Assembly: GCA_032622095.1 (NCBI GenBank) | Contig: CP136067.1 | Coordinates: 75,234,705-75,298,704, forward strand | Direction of reading: 5' to 3' | Length of the DNA: 64,000 bases | From: Siphonodentalium dalli | Taxonomy: Eukaryota > Mollusca > Scaphopoda > Gadilida > Siphonodentaliidae | Part shown: positions 34,150 through 48,115 of the stretch, piece after piece | How the letters are laid out: every line of letters starts with the position of its first letter | Numbering within the stretch: position 1 is the first letter of the stretch | The notes under the pieces: generated by a model | Database searches by the model: none | Told to the model about the DNA's origin: nothing | The model's input: the letters and a program-made list of their open reading frames with translations, nothing else | Position numbers and translations under genes: made by a program

Positions 34150-34383
34150 ATGGACCAGCAAAAAAAGGTCAGGTTTGCCCCCGATTTGTTTGACCATGGA
34201 GAAATAATACGAGAAAATACCACACAACGCTCTCTCGCACGCGAACGGAATGAACACTTCCTATCCCAATGTTCCAAATCAGTTAACGCGGCGTTGGAAA
34301 CCGCCGTGATCATACCCTATCAGCATTATTGTGCATCATTCTGTAAACAAAACGTGTGCATGACGTACACGTATTGTGTGTAA
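34150..34383 (+). CDS. Open frame of unknown status (77 codons)
   Basis: Starts MDQQKKVRFAPDLFDHGEII and continues with RSLARERNEHFLSQCSKSVN, a plausible hydrophilic protein segment with higher GC than its flanks (34190-34320). The C-terminal part is unconvincing. No family recognised. An AATAAA occurs near 34600. Either a fragment of a mobile-element gene or chance. Confidence 0.2.
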   Translation: MDQQKKVRFAPDLFDHGEIIRENTTQRSLARERNEHFLSQCSKSVNAALETAVIIPYQHYCASFCKQNVCMTYTYCV

Positions 34384-34460
34384 TATATCATCATCATCAT
34401 CATCATCAACATCGTCCTCGTCGTCGTCGTCGTCATCATCAGCATCATCATATCACCATC
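34384..34460. repeat. (ATC)n/(GTC)n microsatellite
   Basis: Trinucleotide run ATCATCATC changing to GTCGTCGTC and back, in 77 bp. Confidence 0.9.
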
Positions 34461-35063
34461 GTGTACATGCGTGTAAAAACGTCTTGTTCCTCATATTAAT
34501 TTACATTCATCTTCTATAAAATGTATTGATGATATTATTCTGTTCATTTTGATGTGCATAACAATATTATATCCTTTTTGAAATATTCGATGATTGGAGG
34601 AAATAAAGATATAATAAATACGCTTTTACGTTTACGTTTTACGGCACGCCCAAAAAATTCGGTTGTTGAAGGTATACATAACGACTGAATTAACACCAGT
34701 TGGAGAATTCAGATCGAAAATAAATTGAGAATATCCTGATGGTTTTAGACCAATGTAAATTCAAGAGTTGTGCAAATAAAGTTTCTCCTGAGCTCGGAAC
34801 TCATATATAATATGAAATATTCTGATAGGAACACTTACCAGCGACCGGCTCTCGCTTTGTCGCCTCTGGCATGTGGCACAGGGCCGAAGCCAAACAGCTT
34901 CAATAATCCATTCAAGAGTCTGTTCGAATACTCGTATTGTATACAGACCAACTATTCCAACCACGAGGCCACGTTTTTTGTTTGTTGTGTGCGATCGGTG
35001 GCATTTTCGTGATTTGTATATAATACTATGAGTTGCCAATATGGACTGTATATTGTTTACCTG
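34461..35063. other. Intergenic, unassigned
   Basis: Frames of 80-92 codons on both strands of 34761-35039 overlap each other; neither has a recognisable domain. Confidence 0.45.
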
Positions 35064-37277
35064 AAGCTAACCACGTTAGTCTGGTCGTTGAAGCATTGGA
35101 CCTAGCACAAATTGTTTACAATCTGTTTTTGGTGTCATATTGTCGGGCAGAATGTAGGGAACAACATATCCAAAATCCGCTAAAATCCGCTTTGGGGAAA
35201 ATTCTCTATTGAAGATGGCGTCCATAATGTCTGTTGTTATCGGAAAATACTGAATTCTGCGGGAGGTGCTCCAATTAATGCCAAATTCGTAATAAATTGA
35301 AATATACACAAACATTGCTTAGTCGTAAACCATATATGTAGAATATTGTTCCCAAAATGGCCACCAAAATGGACAAAATCGAATGAAATTTACATTTAGT
35401 GCAAAATTGAATAGCTAGTCCTATGCGAGTGAACAAACGCTCGAATATTGCGAGGAAGAATGACTACAAGTATAAGAGAAACTTTTGATTAGAGATGTAC
35501 GAATTCTTTCTGATGTATCTCACGAGAGAGCAAGCGAAATCAGGGTCTTGTGGAACGGTTAAATCTGGACTTTTGGGCGTCCAGAAACGGAAAAATGATG
35601 CAGTTTTATCTGTACCGCTAATCGTGTGATATATGTGTAATTAAACAGCTAAACTGGATTTAGTAGGGATGTATTGACTATGCGGCCTTTCTCTAGAAGC
35701 AGAAATATATGTATTCAGAGCAGTCTCACGAATGAGACCGATCACCATTTATTTTGATATCTACGGTATAAAACCTTTAAAAAATAATTGCTATAAAACG
35801 GTATGAATTATGTTCATATTGTACTGGGGAGAATGCGTAGATCCTATTCTACGTGTCTCAAAATAGTAGTTATAGTTGCCTCAGATCAAGTGATAAAACA
35901 CGAATATTTCGCTTTTATCACAAGAATGCGTGATGGTGTACCATGAACTAAATCTATTAAATCACAAATGAGTACCATAGACTGTCTTCAATAAATTCAA
36001 AACTTGACCAAAATTGCCTACATAATCTGTGACAGAGACTGTGTTTATACCTGGAAATTATATTTGGTTGAATTCACCAAGGCCACATCTACGCGAAACT
36101 GACTACGTTGTCTTCAACCGCATCACCGCGTTTACCCATTTTCCAGAATGTTACACATGTCTGTTGCACACAGAACCACAACTAACAATATTGGGTGAAT
36201 GTTCAACGTTGGAATAACATCTTAAACGATGATCACCTGATATTTAGCATGATTACGTGGGTGGTAATGGTAATATATTTTCAAACAAAAATATACTGAA
36301 AACTAATAGTGTGCATTGCGCTATACATTGTAGCTTATTCTAGTTGTAAAGTGGCCACTGAAGTAATTTAAAAAAAATTGTCTACTAAGACACCCGGTTG
36401 GTAGCAGCATGAAAATTAGTCTTACATACACTGTACTATGTACAGTCTCTTTGACCTGGTGAGATTCGGTGCTAATCCATTGAAGATATGAGTGTTTCTT
36501 TACAGTATAATAACCATTGCGCCATACGTGTATCGTTTATTATCACCGGGAGTGTTGACAATTCCGGAAATATAACTAGTATTTATACCTCTAGAGTATG
36601 CACTTAAATTTCGGCGTTGCATTCAATATTTAATCACCATGCCGAATGAAACTACCATGCACTGTGAGGCGAAACATTAGTTCGTGTGTTGCATGCACGA
36701 GCTATTTTTGTTTTGCCCAACCGTTGGATGTTGGATAAGCAGAACACCCAAACGTTAAAGACGTAAATCATTGGGGGGTTGACTTGCTGTGCAGTGACCG
36801 ATGATCCTTCAGATTGATCTGTTTCAATGATGTGTGTACCTTTAAAGATATTTAACAACCGACTTGTATATTGCCAATACGTATTTCACTCTTATGTGGT
36901 TACCCAATATGTTGCTTTCTACGTGGTATGGTTTGAAGTTGCGGCCATTTTGACAGCCATTTCATGGCCACGATTGTATAAGTTTTTTGTCTGTGTCACT
37001 CTACCCGCTCCCGCATTCTAATTTAACACAAACTGATATAGCGGCATAATTCTGATGGCACTATATATCGTATAATGACTTATATCGAGAACTGATGTAG
37101 TATAGACAACCATGTTGGACGCCATCGTGGATAACAAAGTTTCCCCAACGCGGATTTTGGATATGTTGTTCCTGATGCTTTTCCGCGTCGAATGACACCG
37201 AAAACAGCTTGTAAACAATTTGTTCTAGGTTCACCTCAAAATCGAGTCTCAACGACCAGATTACGTGAGCCAGCTCG
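35064..37277. mobile_element. Long-TIR element, family G, copy 1 (~2.2 kb)
   Basis: The first ~190 bp (CTGGTCGTTGAA ... CACAAATTGTTTACAA ... GGAACAACATATCCAAAATC ... GATGGCGTCCA) is mirrored by the last ~190 bp (TGGACGCCATCG ... GATTTTGGATATGTTGTTCC ... TTGTAAACAATTTGTTCTAG ... CAACGACCAG). Between lies ~1.8 kb of AT-rich sequence without a recognisable transposase; the longest frames are under 80 codons. A non-autonomous DNA transposon is most likely. Confidence 0.82.
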
Positions 37278-38084
37278 GCTAATACTGCTCTGATTGACTC
37301 AGGTTGAGCTTAGTTACCATCATGTAAACCGCCGCATTCTCACGCAATAAAATGTCAGGTTTCGTCAGCGCCGCCATTTAAATCAAACTACAAAGCACTG
37401 GCATATGGCCTATATATTTAATAATTTTTCAGTAAAGGCAAATACATTACTTTCTCCATTTCGCGATTTTTCTGCCCAGGATAAAATTGACAAGTTACAC
37501 AACGTTCACTCACAAAATCCGTATTTAAAACTGGCATATCAGATGGAGTAATTACAACATAGTATATTTACTTGCTTACAATTTAGAAATATACAAAACG
37601 AACGAAAATAACGACGGGAATTTCTCACCGGAATTAACTTTCTGATGTTCTGAGGCAAACTAAAATATGAAAGTGATGCTGTGGAACGTCTGTTAATTGC
37701 CCGGAATAATCATCTTCGATAAAGATAATCCGTTGCTTCGCACACCGAACGGAATAACAAAATCCTATTTTGGACGATTTGGTGAATTCAGCAACATAAA
37801 CATGCCATACATTCTAATTCATAAAATGAAACACACGTGCTGACCGGCACGCGCAATGCCGCGACCGTTCTAAGAATATCCGGGACTACAATGTGTATGT
37901 AATGTCGGGTGTATATATTCTGTATCTGTATATATCTCCGCTGCCGAATCCATTCTGGAATGAGTGTAGTGTAGAGCTCACAGGTGATATTTACACGAAA
38001 TAAGGTATCTCCCAAACCAATGAAAAGGCGAGAACGCCACTTGGGATATAATATAGCTCGATCCGACTTGGAGTGTGGATCAAT

Positions 38085-39645
38085 TTGTGGATCAACCCGG
38101 AAGAAATTGGATACAGTCTGATTTTTGTGTCATTCAGCGCGGAAAAGCCTCAAAGGCTCAAGAACAACTTTTGGGAAACTTTGTTATCCAAGATGGCGTC
38201 CAACATGGTTGTCTTTATTACATCAGTTCTCAAAATAAGTCATTATACGATATATTGTGGCATCGGTATTACGCAGTTATACCAATTTGTGTGAAATTAG
38301 AGTAAGGGAGCGAATAGAGTCACACGGACAGAAAACAATACGACTATGGTCATGAAATGGATGTCAAAATGGCCGCAATTCCAGGTCATTCTACGAAGAA
38401 AGCAACATATTGGATAATCACCTATACCAGTGATAAGTACGTATTGGTAATATACAACTATGTTGTTAAATATCTTTTAAGGTACACAGATCATTAAAAC
38501 AGATCCTTCTGAAGGATTTATCAGTCACTGCAACACAAGTCAAACCCCCAATGATTTACGTCTTTAAAGTTTGGGTTCTCTTCTTATCCCACATCCAGCT
38601 GTCGGCCAGAATAATAATCTCGGGCATGGAACACACGAATGTTTTTCCACACAGTGCATGGTAGTTTCATTCGGCATAATGATTAATTGTTGAATGTGAC
38701 GCAGACATACTCTTGTGGTATAAATATTAGTTACATTTCCGGAATTTTCAACACTCAGTAATAATAAACCATACACATATGTGGCAATGCTTATTATACT
38801 GTAAAGAAACACTCGCATCTTCAATAGATTAGCGCAACATCTCACCAGATCAAAGAGATGGTACATCGTACACGCAATGCACAAGATTAGTTTTCAGTAT
38901 ATATATGTTTGAAAATATCTTAGCATTACCACCCACGTACTCGTGCTAAATATCACGTGACCATTGTTTAAATATGTATTTCAACGTCGAACATTCAAGC
39001 ATTAGTTGATATTTGTGGTTTTGTGTAAACACAGTCTCTGCCACAGATTATGTAGGCAATTTTGGTCAAATTTAGAATTTAATTGAATATAGTCTATGGT
39101 ACTCCTTTGTGTTTTGATAAATTGTGTTCATTGTATACCACCATGCATTATTTTGATAAAAGCGAAATATTCGTGTTTCATTACTTGATCGGAGGCAACT
39201 ATGTCTACTATTTTGAGACACGGATAATAGGATTTACACATTTTACCCAGTACTATATGAATATCTTTTATACTGTTTCATATCAGTGCATTTTGAAAGG
39301 TTTGATGTTGTAGAGGATATACAAATAAATGACGATCGGTCACATTCGTGAGAATGCTCTGAATACATATATTTCTGCCAATAGAAAAGGTAACTGAATC
39401 AGTAGATCCCTACTAAATCCCATTTAAATGTTTAATTACACATATATTACACGATTCCAGACCAACAGTACAGATAAAACTGCATTAATTGGGTGCCCAA
39501 AAGTCCAGATTTAACCGTTGAAATAACTCTTCCTCGCATAATTCGAGCGTTTGTTCACTCTTGTAGGACTAGCTATTCAATTTTTGCAAAAAAATGCAAA
39601 TTTCATTCCATTTTGTCCATTTTGGTGGCCATATTGGGACAGACA
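38085..39645. mobile_element. Family G element, inverted copy 2
   Basis: Reverse-complement match to 35336-37235 with scattered differences and indels: e.g. TTGCCTACATAATCTGTGAC (36014) against GTCTCTGCCACAGATTATGT (39029), and GGCCACCAAAATGGACAAAA (35351) against TTTTGTCCATTTTGGTGGCC (39611). One TIR is present at 38085-38225; the other end stops short at about 39645. Confidence 0.85.
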
Positions 39646-41639
39646 TTCTAACCAATTTCGTCCGGGTTCAACTCTCCCACGACCATACTATTGGTCCAAA
39701 TAGTAACTCTGGAGATTGCCTCCGACCTTGTATATAGTCCAAATATATGAACATAATACAAAACTAAAATAAATCAAAATTTATATATTGTAACATTCAG
39801 GTGTCAAATATTGTATATCAAATGCAAAATGGGGATATCACATCTGTAGACAACAGTTACTCGTCTCTAATATTCCATTTTCATTTAAAAAAACAACATG
39901 TATATAATACATCAGGTCTGTTAAAACTAATCGTATACATATATAACATGAGGGTATCATTCATGGTAACAATTTGACTTTCGATTTTAATTCTATCAAT
40001 TACAATACAAAATAAACAAAATTCAAAATTAATCTGCTTTATGATCACTCTCTAATCATCCCCCATTTAATCCGTTCTACTTTACAGCTCACTCCTGCTT
40101 TTGGTGGCATCTATAGGGGATTCTCCTGATTTAGTCTGACAGCTGGGACCCCATTCACCGCCTCCCCATGCAGTTATGATTTATTTTGTATTAGTCGGAC
40201 ATGGTCATTGCAGGTTTCTTTCGGGTGAAATTTTGTAAGGACGAGTTGCGAACAGTTAGATATTTTGCACTTGAATTCGGAATTCCATCGACACTTAAAG
40301 ACGCCGATGGCGTTCGCGCTTCTGATTTTGAAGATATTTGAGTATTAGGCTAACCAGGAGAACAATCAAAATCAGTCACAAAAAATGAATTCCCTTCGAG
40401 GCGAAAGACAATGAAACCCAGTTTACTCCGATCGACCTAACGACAAGAGTGTAGTTTTTTTATGCAGCTGAGAACATATCACATGTAAAATCATTAACGA
40501 CTGAAGCACTAACATAAACAAAAACAACCGATACTCAAATATAAACAGAGAAACTGTACTCACACGTTCAATGGCGAAGGCGCAGAATAAGATAACGAAG
40601 AAGGACATCATCGGAAAATATCACAGACTATACTATTTACAAAATACATGTATAATCCAGTCACAGAATAGGTGGCTGCAATGGAACAAACTCTACTATG
40701 CATGGTATATTGAAATATCAAGAGCGTGAATTGCGGGAAATAACAGCGCAGAATGTTTGGCCTGCTTGCGTTGTTTTACTTTATAGCGAGTGTCGCGCTC
40801 CTTTAACAAGTAAAATACGTTGTGTTGTCGATAAGTAATTCATTAAATGCTTTACCTGAGATGTTGGCCAATCACGCGTGGTCGTACGAGGCAATGCGTC
40901 GCATTCAGATTCTCGGTTACTTCATCTCGTTCATTGTTAGAATTTTTCGAAGGGCTTCTGTGATTGTGGTGATAAAGTTAGAAGTGTGTATTATGGTACC
41001 AATTAAAATAGCGGAAAGCGAGATTGTTTTGGCACCAACATGGATTGTTTGGTGGGCCGTCGTCCAGAAAATATGTCCGATGTCTATAAGGGCGTAACTG
41101 ATAAAGGGACTCGGCTATACTCATATTTTAATATACCGCCTGTGATAGGTATTTACCGCTACGCATGCATGGCCAGGATATGGGGCTATGTAGAACATCA
41201 CACCGGATGTAGTATATTTTCGCGGCGTCTCTGATAATAGTTCCTTTACATATAATGTGATCAATTTTCACGCTGAATGGAATGGGACATGGAGCAAAGT
41301 GACAAACTGCTGAACAGGATTTAAAATACTATGGAACCGCCCATTTCTCGAAGAATATCCACGTGGGGATTTCGTATTGATTTCGCACGAGAGTTTGACA
41401 TTCACCCAACCCAACGCACTAATCAACCTCAAGACCAAGTTCAAATCGCTGGAAGTACTTGCCAGCTTAAGGGGTTAGGCCTGATAGGAGGGGTTTGAAT
41501 TTGAAACTGTTCTTGCACAATGTCTCAAAAGCATAATAGGACTATAAAAGACTTCAAAATTTAACCGCATGATTCATTAACCAAACGGGAGATTGCGTTC
41601 AAATTTCAGAGATCAGAGACGTAGCTATTGCTTGCGTGC
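39646..41639. other. Intergenic, unassigned
   Basis: No recognised gene or repeat. A 91-codon plus frame (40822-41097) lacks any domain. Confidence 0.5.
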
Positions 41640-42400
41640 ATGGTGGCGATATACTCTGCTACTTGAACCCAGAACAAATTGTTGACAAGCTGTTTTTGAT
41701 GTCATTTTGTCGGGCAGAATCCGGGGAACAATATATCAAAAATCCACTGAAATCCACTTTGGGGAAAAGTTTCTACTGCTCTTTGAATTAGGGTCGTATT
41801 TATGGCTTTTTGTGTCAATTTTGCTGTTCCTTATTAGTGCAGTCAATCTGATTTGAACGAAACACCCAAACGTGAACAAATTTCTATGCAATGTCTTTTG
41901 GTGTGTTGGAATGTGACTACATCCATATAATAACATAACCCCATGAATCCCAAGATGGGAAAGTCGTCATTTTTGGATCCAACGTCAGGAATAGTAAACA
42001 AAAAAATGGTGAAAATTGTAATTTTCTTGTTGAGACTCGGATTTTAAGGTGAACCTATATTAAATTGGTAACAAGCTGTTTTTGTGTTATTTTGTCGGGC
42101 AGAATCTGGGGAACAATATATCCAAAAATCGCTTTGGGGACAATTTTCTACATATCTTTGAAATAGGGTCATATTTATGGCTTTTTTATGTCAATTTTGC
42201 AGTTCCTTATTAGTCCAAGAAATAAAGAAACGCCCAACCGTGAAAAAATTTGGGGTTTTTGAGTGTGACTATACTCATATCCAAGGAAAGGAAAAAGTCG
42301 TAATTTTTTGGTCAAAAGACTGGAATATGTAAAAATATGGCGAAAATTGGAATTTTGTTAATAAACAAATCTGCCAAACATAAACACTCAGTCGAGTTCC
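41640..42400. repeat. Two tandem copies of a family G terminus (~385 bp apart)
   Basis: AACAAGCTGTTTTTG / TTTTGTCGGGCAGAATC(C/T)GGGG / GGAACAATATATC(A/C)AAAA followed by TAGGGTC(G/A)TATTTATGGC occurs at about 41663-41800 and again at 42045-42185, in the orientation of the left end of 35064-37277. The following sequence (GTTCCTTATTAGT...CGCCCAACCGTG) is also duplicated. Confidence 0.75.
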
Positions 42401-43597
42401 CTGACTGCCAAATGTGACAAAATAACAACAATCCAAAATTCACATGCGTTTCATGAAGGGAAGGTCGTTAATTTTGGATAAAAATGAAGAAAATATGTAA
42501 GAAAATTGGAATTTTTGTCCGGGAATCAGGTCGACCAAGGTGCATCCCCCAGACTGGTCCCCATTATAAATCTTGATCCATTTTTGTTGTTCGTAAGGAT
42601 ATATGCTCAAACCATTTTGACGCTAACATGTGGCCGTGTATGTATCAGGCAATATGAAGCACTGTGTAGGAACTGTTACATCGGAAGTCGTTCTATCGCC
42701 GGTATTGTGATGGTTCTTGACTGATTTGTTACAGTTCCTTATGATTAAAAAAAAATCTTTTTCGGGACAATAATCACGCATAATTGTAGATATCTTGAAT
42801 GTATTCTACTTTCCTGAATGAGCAGAGGCTGCAAAAGTGCCGTATTATCGAAACCTGAACTCTAGATCACAATTAACTCGGAGGAATTAGCGAGTTAACG
42901 CGTAAATATCAACATGTTATCACTGAAAATCAACGCAATTCCTTTGTTTTTTGTGGCATATAAAATATGAAACGCATCCTGAACACGAACACTGAGTGTA
43001 ACGTATACCCGTGTTATTCTTCTGTAAAATAGCTGAGAAAATATCCCGATAGCGGTTGATAATTCGGAACAGCAGCCTCGTAATTAACACGTATACGTGT
43101 TACGGTTCTATTTCAAGCCAATCGTGGCTGTGACGGTTCTACACATCAGATTTATTCGAACGAATTCTGCACTTTGGGCCGAATATTTTCTTGTGTATCT
43201 GACATTTTAAACCAGATAATGACTATAGCTTATGCAATTTACATAATAAAACAGGTATATTAAGAAATAATACAATAAATACCTAATAATAATAGTAAGT
43301 GACATTAATTGGCAGAAACCAAATATTGAAAGTCCCGAGGGGTATAATATCATAATAATGCCTGCCTATATAAATAATGGTAATAAAAATCTACTCTCAG
43401 GAGATTATGAGATGTTATTCATTTAATTAATACAGGTGGGACAATGTTTCGATGCCAGCACAACATATTTATTCCTCGAAAGTCCCGCCTAAGGGACATT
43501 TACGCATGTTTGTCGCCCAGACATGAACATATCTTATGAATTCACGTTCAACTGAATCATTGATATGTTATGGCGTGGCCGGGGTATGAGTGGTGGG
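42401..43597. other. Intergenic; one arm of a distant inverted repeat
   Basis: 42660-42735 (GTGTAGGAACTGTTACATCG, GAAGTCGTTCTATCG, TGATGGTTCTTGACTGATTT) reappears inverted at 46535-46612. No gene seen. Confidence 0.5.
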
Positions 43598-43760
43598 AAG
43601 GGGCGGGGGTTTGGTCAGGGAGGGGTGCTTAATTTGTGTATGCCCCAAACTTTTGTCAAATTTTTCAACAGTTACAAATTTCATACCTTACACTAGATTG
43701 GTTGGAAATTTCACACAAACAATATGTTGAAATTGTTCCCTTAGTTTGATTTTACAACAA
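43598..43760. repeat. Dispersed GGAAATTT/CAACAG repeat block
   Basis: Inverted relative to 2225-2880: GGTTGGAAATTTCACACAAAC and CAACAGTTACAAATTTCATACC in a GGGG-rich setting. Confidence 0.5.
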
Positions 43761-46700
43761 TGCCCGAGGAAAGTCCCTCCCTCCTTGTGAACACACACAT
43801 TGTGATAATAATGTGTTCGTTTAAAGTATAATTGTCCGCCACGCTCATTTAAAATATTAGTAACAATATTCAATTCCTATCTAATCATCGGGGCCGACTT
43901 CTCTCAGGTCGACTTCGCGTCGGGTCGTCTTCGTATTGGGCCATCTTCATATGAGGTCGACTTCACATGGGCCCGGCTTCAGTTGTACTCTTTTGGCCAA
44001 TAGTCCCATGCCTTTGTCAAACTTCCATTGTCTGATTGCATTACTTTTAAAGGTTTAGTATTGGTACCATTTTTTTGCCGATTAAAATGCGTCTACGAAA
44101 ATAGACAACATAAAATACAAGACAGATAACTCTATATATCCCGTCTTTCCGAAGTACAGTGCTATGAAATTCCACTATAATTGTAAGGAAAACCAACTTT
44201 GATCGTGTAAACCGCGCCAATTTTACAAAAAAGCTTTACTCTGATAAAATAGAAATATAGGAGTCATTGGACATCCTATTATCTCCCAGCGGTCCTTTAA
44301 CCCACATACCCCGTTTTAAAATGAACCAATTTTTCTGGGTAATAAATAACACCGATAATCGCATCCTGTTAACTCTGGAAGCACAGTTTGCATGTCCATC
44401 CACCCACTAATGGGAATATTATGACCACAAATGTGACCACACCCAAAATTCACGGTTTTTCATCATAATTTAATTTGTAAAATCCGACTCGCGTGCATAA
44501 CGCACACGATAGAAAGGCATATATAAAGTTTGAAAACTAGTTACGTATATCTACCATACGCCTTAAGGAATTTATCTAATTTTTTACAGTACCATATTTA
44601 ATTGGATTTGAAATACACCCCCCCCCCCCCCCACAAAATTTCTCCATCCGACGATGATGATTTGGTTCAATGATAGGCGGATGTCCCTTTAAATTTCAGT
44701 ACTTTTTATGAGTTTGCATCGAATTCCTATTAGAGCAACTTATATCACCTTGATCGTGCTATTTTGAACATTAAAGCACAAAATTGATGATTTTCAGAAA
44801 ATTACGCCTCCGGAAAAGTTGAAGTTCTGGCGACAGAGGGTTAATAATTGTCTCGCATAATCTGAAAATGGGTCTGTAGGGCGTAAAAATACAATAGCTC
44901 AACAAAACAACACAGACTGTGTTTATCAGTGTTTTCAAATTCGCTGCCCTGAACGATATTTGAAAAATGTAAATTTTCTGCTCATAGGTTACAAACAACT
45001 AATTATTTTCCATAGGCGACAGTGTTAACTATAAATCCTGCCGGTCGTGGGTTAAGTCTATTTGAACTTCCAAGTGGTCAATTTTCCATTAGAACGTACA
45101 TCATCCGCTGCACCAGTCTGTGACAACAAACGCGCCCTTTTCGGTATTTTTTTCAAACGATAATCTTGAATTTCCACAATTACCCCATTTATACTGCACA
45201 AAAATCAGCAGCATAAAAATACACAGACCCCATCCATAACTTTGGGACCCCACCAGACTCTTCCTGGACATCTAAACATACATGATCGCCATATTTACGT
45301 AAGCTATGATTTTCTGTTCCCGCTTAGGGAAATTTCCCTCAATGATAATCAACCAATCAGCAGCCAGATTTTGTTTATGTTGACTCGAGTTTTCCTACAC
45401 AAATTCAAGAAGCGTAACTATATATAATTAGTTGCTTGTAACCTATAGTTAACCGGCTATTGACTCATGGCAATGTTGGGACTGCAAAACGAGTTATTTT
45501 TCAAACTAGCTGGCAACTTGGTGAATATTTGATAGGCGTAACACACACAGATTATTGAATAAGCATAGGAAGTCAGTGTAATTCTTAGAAATCGATGACA
45601 AGCGGTGCAAATTTCAACTTACTGTAAAATCCCTTTAATTCGTGGGGGTCTGTTATTCGTTTATTTCTTGGTTTTGCTCAACCACGAAATCAACAACCAA
45701 CGAAATAATTTACTCTTGCGTTGAATGAGCAAAAAACCCATATAATATTCGAGATGGAAATGAGATCGGGCATTACGTCTGTTTTCGACATGTCGCAAAA
45801 TTTATGCAGAAAAACACAGAAGAAGAGATCAAACGTAACTTTTTCAATACAATATTCACCGATAAGAATACAAAACTGATATGCTACACATCATCTGATC
45901 TCGCTATGATTGTTTGCATAACAATGCTCAATGCACGGTTTCTTTAAAAGGATATTGGTTTACTAGTAACCACATGCAGACCACACAATACAATAATACC
46001 AACTTGGCCAAAGTATGAAATGAAGCTGGTATCTATCATGGTAATGAATACCTTGGGGACTAATTTCTCAATAGTACACAAATAATGTTATGTCATTCAG
46101 GCTGCATCTGCTATTGTAGGACCTGTTGTTGTGCATAAAATGATATATGATCCACGAATTCATGTACCAACGAAAAAGCCTTTTGATGACAGACCACGAA
46201 TTTGATGCCAACGAAATCAAAGCCAACCGCAGTAATGCATATTTTGTTGTGTTTATCTTTGGTCAGTTTCACGACATGGTCAGTTTGAACCATTATCCTG
46301 CCAAATATTAGCCATAGTATTACCCGTATAAAACCGATTAAATGGGGAGAGAACCGACTCAATCAGGAGAGAACCCAAACAAATATCAAAATTCGCGGTT
46401 TTCGTCGTTGTTATTACTCGCACAATGGAATTTTTGTTGGGGGTCACCGATTACCGAATTACCAGCTAGATGGCTCCAAAATTGCGTTTTAACTGCAAAA
46501 AGTCACTAAAATGTATAATTTCGATTATAAGGAACCATCACAAATCAGTCATGAACCATCACCAACCGTCGATAGAACGACTTCCGATGTAACAGTTCCT
46601 ACACAGTGATATAACGGCCTTTTCCTGGAGTGTACTACCAATCACTTCAATGTCCTCAAAATTTATTAATGTGACAGAAACCTGAAACATAAAAACGCAT

Positions 46701-46949
46701 TATTCTTGTTGCCATAGCATATGCCTGCCATTTCGTACATAATTTGACTCTAAAACTATAAAATGGCGAATCCTAATCCATTATAAAAAGTCATATCACG
46801 AGAATTTGACAACTCGGTGTCTAAAAAGTTTTCAAAATGACAGCGAAAATGGCAGTCGGAAGTGAACAATGGAAGTGTTTTTTTGTTTGTTGATATTTAT
46901 TACTACATCTTACGCTATCGAATAAATGTATGGCCAATATTTAGTCATA
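43761..46949. other. Intergenic; scattered short repeats
   Basis: Contains four GTCGACTTC/GTCGTCTTC-like blocks (43890-43980), C15 at 44618-44632, an inverted pair AGGTTACAAACAACTAATTA (44986) / TAATTAGTTGCTTGTAACCT (45424), several CCACGAA(T/A) blocks between 45640 and 46205, and the inverted partner of 42660-42735. No gene recognised. Confidence 0.5.
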
Positions 46950-48115
46950 TATGCCAACATACGAGTTTCCAAAGCCACAAACTAGTTTCATAATATATCA
47001 AATGAGTGTCCAAAACACCTAACGAGTTTGCCAAACCAGATACAGAGTTACAGAACCATTCTAGTATCCAAAAACCCAACATGTGAGTATCCCAATCCAT
47101 ACGCTGGGCGCCCCAAATCCAAATATTGTCCCAAACCATCGAAGTGGTGTCCCAATCGACCGAACGAGTTTCACAGGTAGGTAGTGCCCCAAAAGACACT
47201 CAACTGGTATCATAACACACACATATAGTCCTCCAGACCATGAATCTGGTATTCCAACCCACCCAAATGAGTGTCCCAAACACCAAAACGAGTGTCTCCA
47301 TCGACCTGATTAGGGACCCAATCCATTCAACGTATGTTACCAAATCACACCGGTAGTGTTCCAGACTTCGCAATCGATGTTCGAAACAACCAAGTTATGT
47401 CCCAAACAATCCAGCAGATGTCAAAAAGTCTCCAATGAGTATCGACAACCACCAAATGAGTAAAACAAACCATACAATGAGCACCCATCGAGTGTGTCAA
47501 ACCAGTGACCCAAACCACACAATGGGGTTACCGAGGTAACCTCACCATTCATCGGGTGTCGGAAACCACACGAGTGAAAGGCATCCAATATGTACCCCAC
47601 ATCAAACACCTAATATCCCAAGACATCCGGAGTGTCATACAACATACAACTGTCGTCTCAATCCAATCAACTACAGTGCCCCAAACGGCCTAATCAGTGA
47701 CCAAATCGGACACGCAGTGTCCTAATGCACATAACCAGTATCTGAAATCTATATCGAATGCCCCAGACCACTCAGCGTGAACAAACCACCCAATTGGTGC
47801 CCAAAAAACATTCAACTGAAGTCACAAATCACCCAGCGGGTGACCCAAACCATAAAACTAGCATCACAAACCATCCAATGAGTTTCCTATCTATCCATCC
47901 ATCCATCCATCCAGTGAGTTTATCAAACCATCTAATCCAATAAGTTTTGTACCTAGTTTGGGACACGCATTTGGATGATTATGGACACTCATCTGTTGGT
48001 TTTGGGACACCCATTGGATGGATTGTGGTACACACTTGATGGTTCGAGACACCCATTTGTGTGGTTTGGGACACTACGTGCATGAATTGGGACATTCTAT
48101 GGGTGACATATGGCA
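46950..48115. repeat. Degenerate ~22-bp minisatellite that switches strand
   Basis: Units of the form GTGTCCCAAACCACCCAATGA run on the plus strand from about 46970 to 47945, with heavy divergence. From about 47950 to 48110 the same unit appears as its complement (GGTTTGGGACACCCATTTG). A short (ATCC)n patch lies at 47888-47912 just before the switch. Confidence 0.85.
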
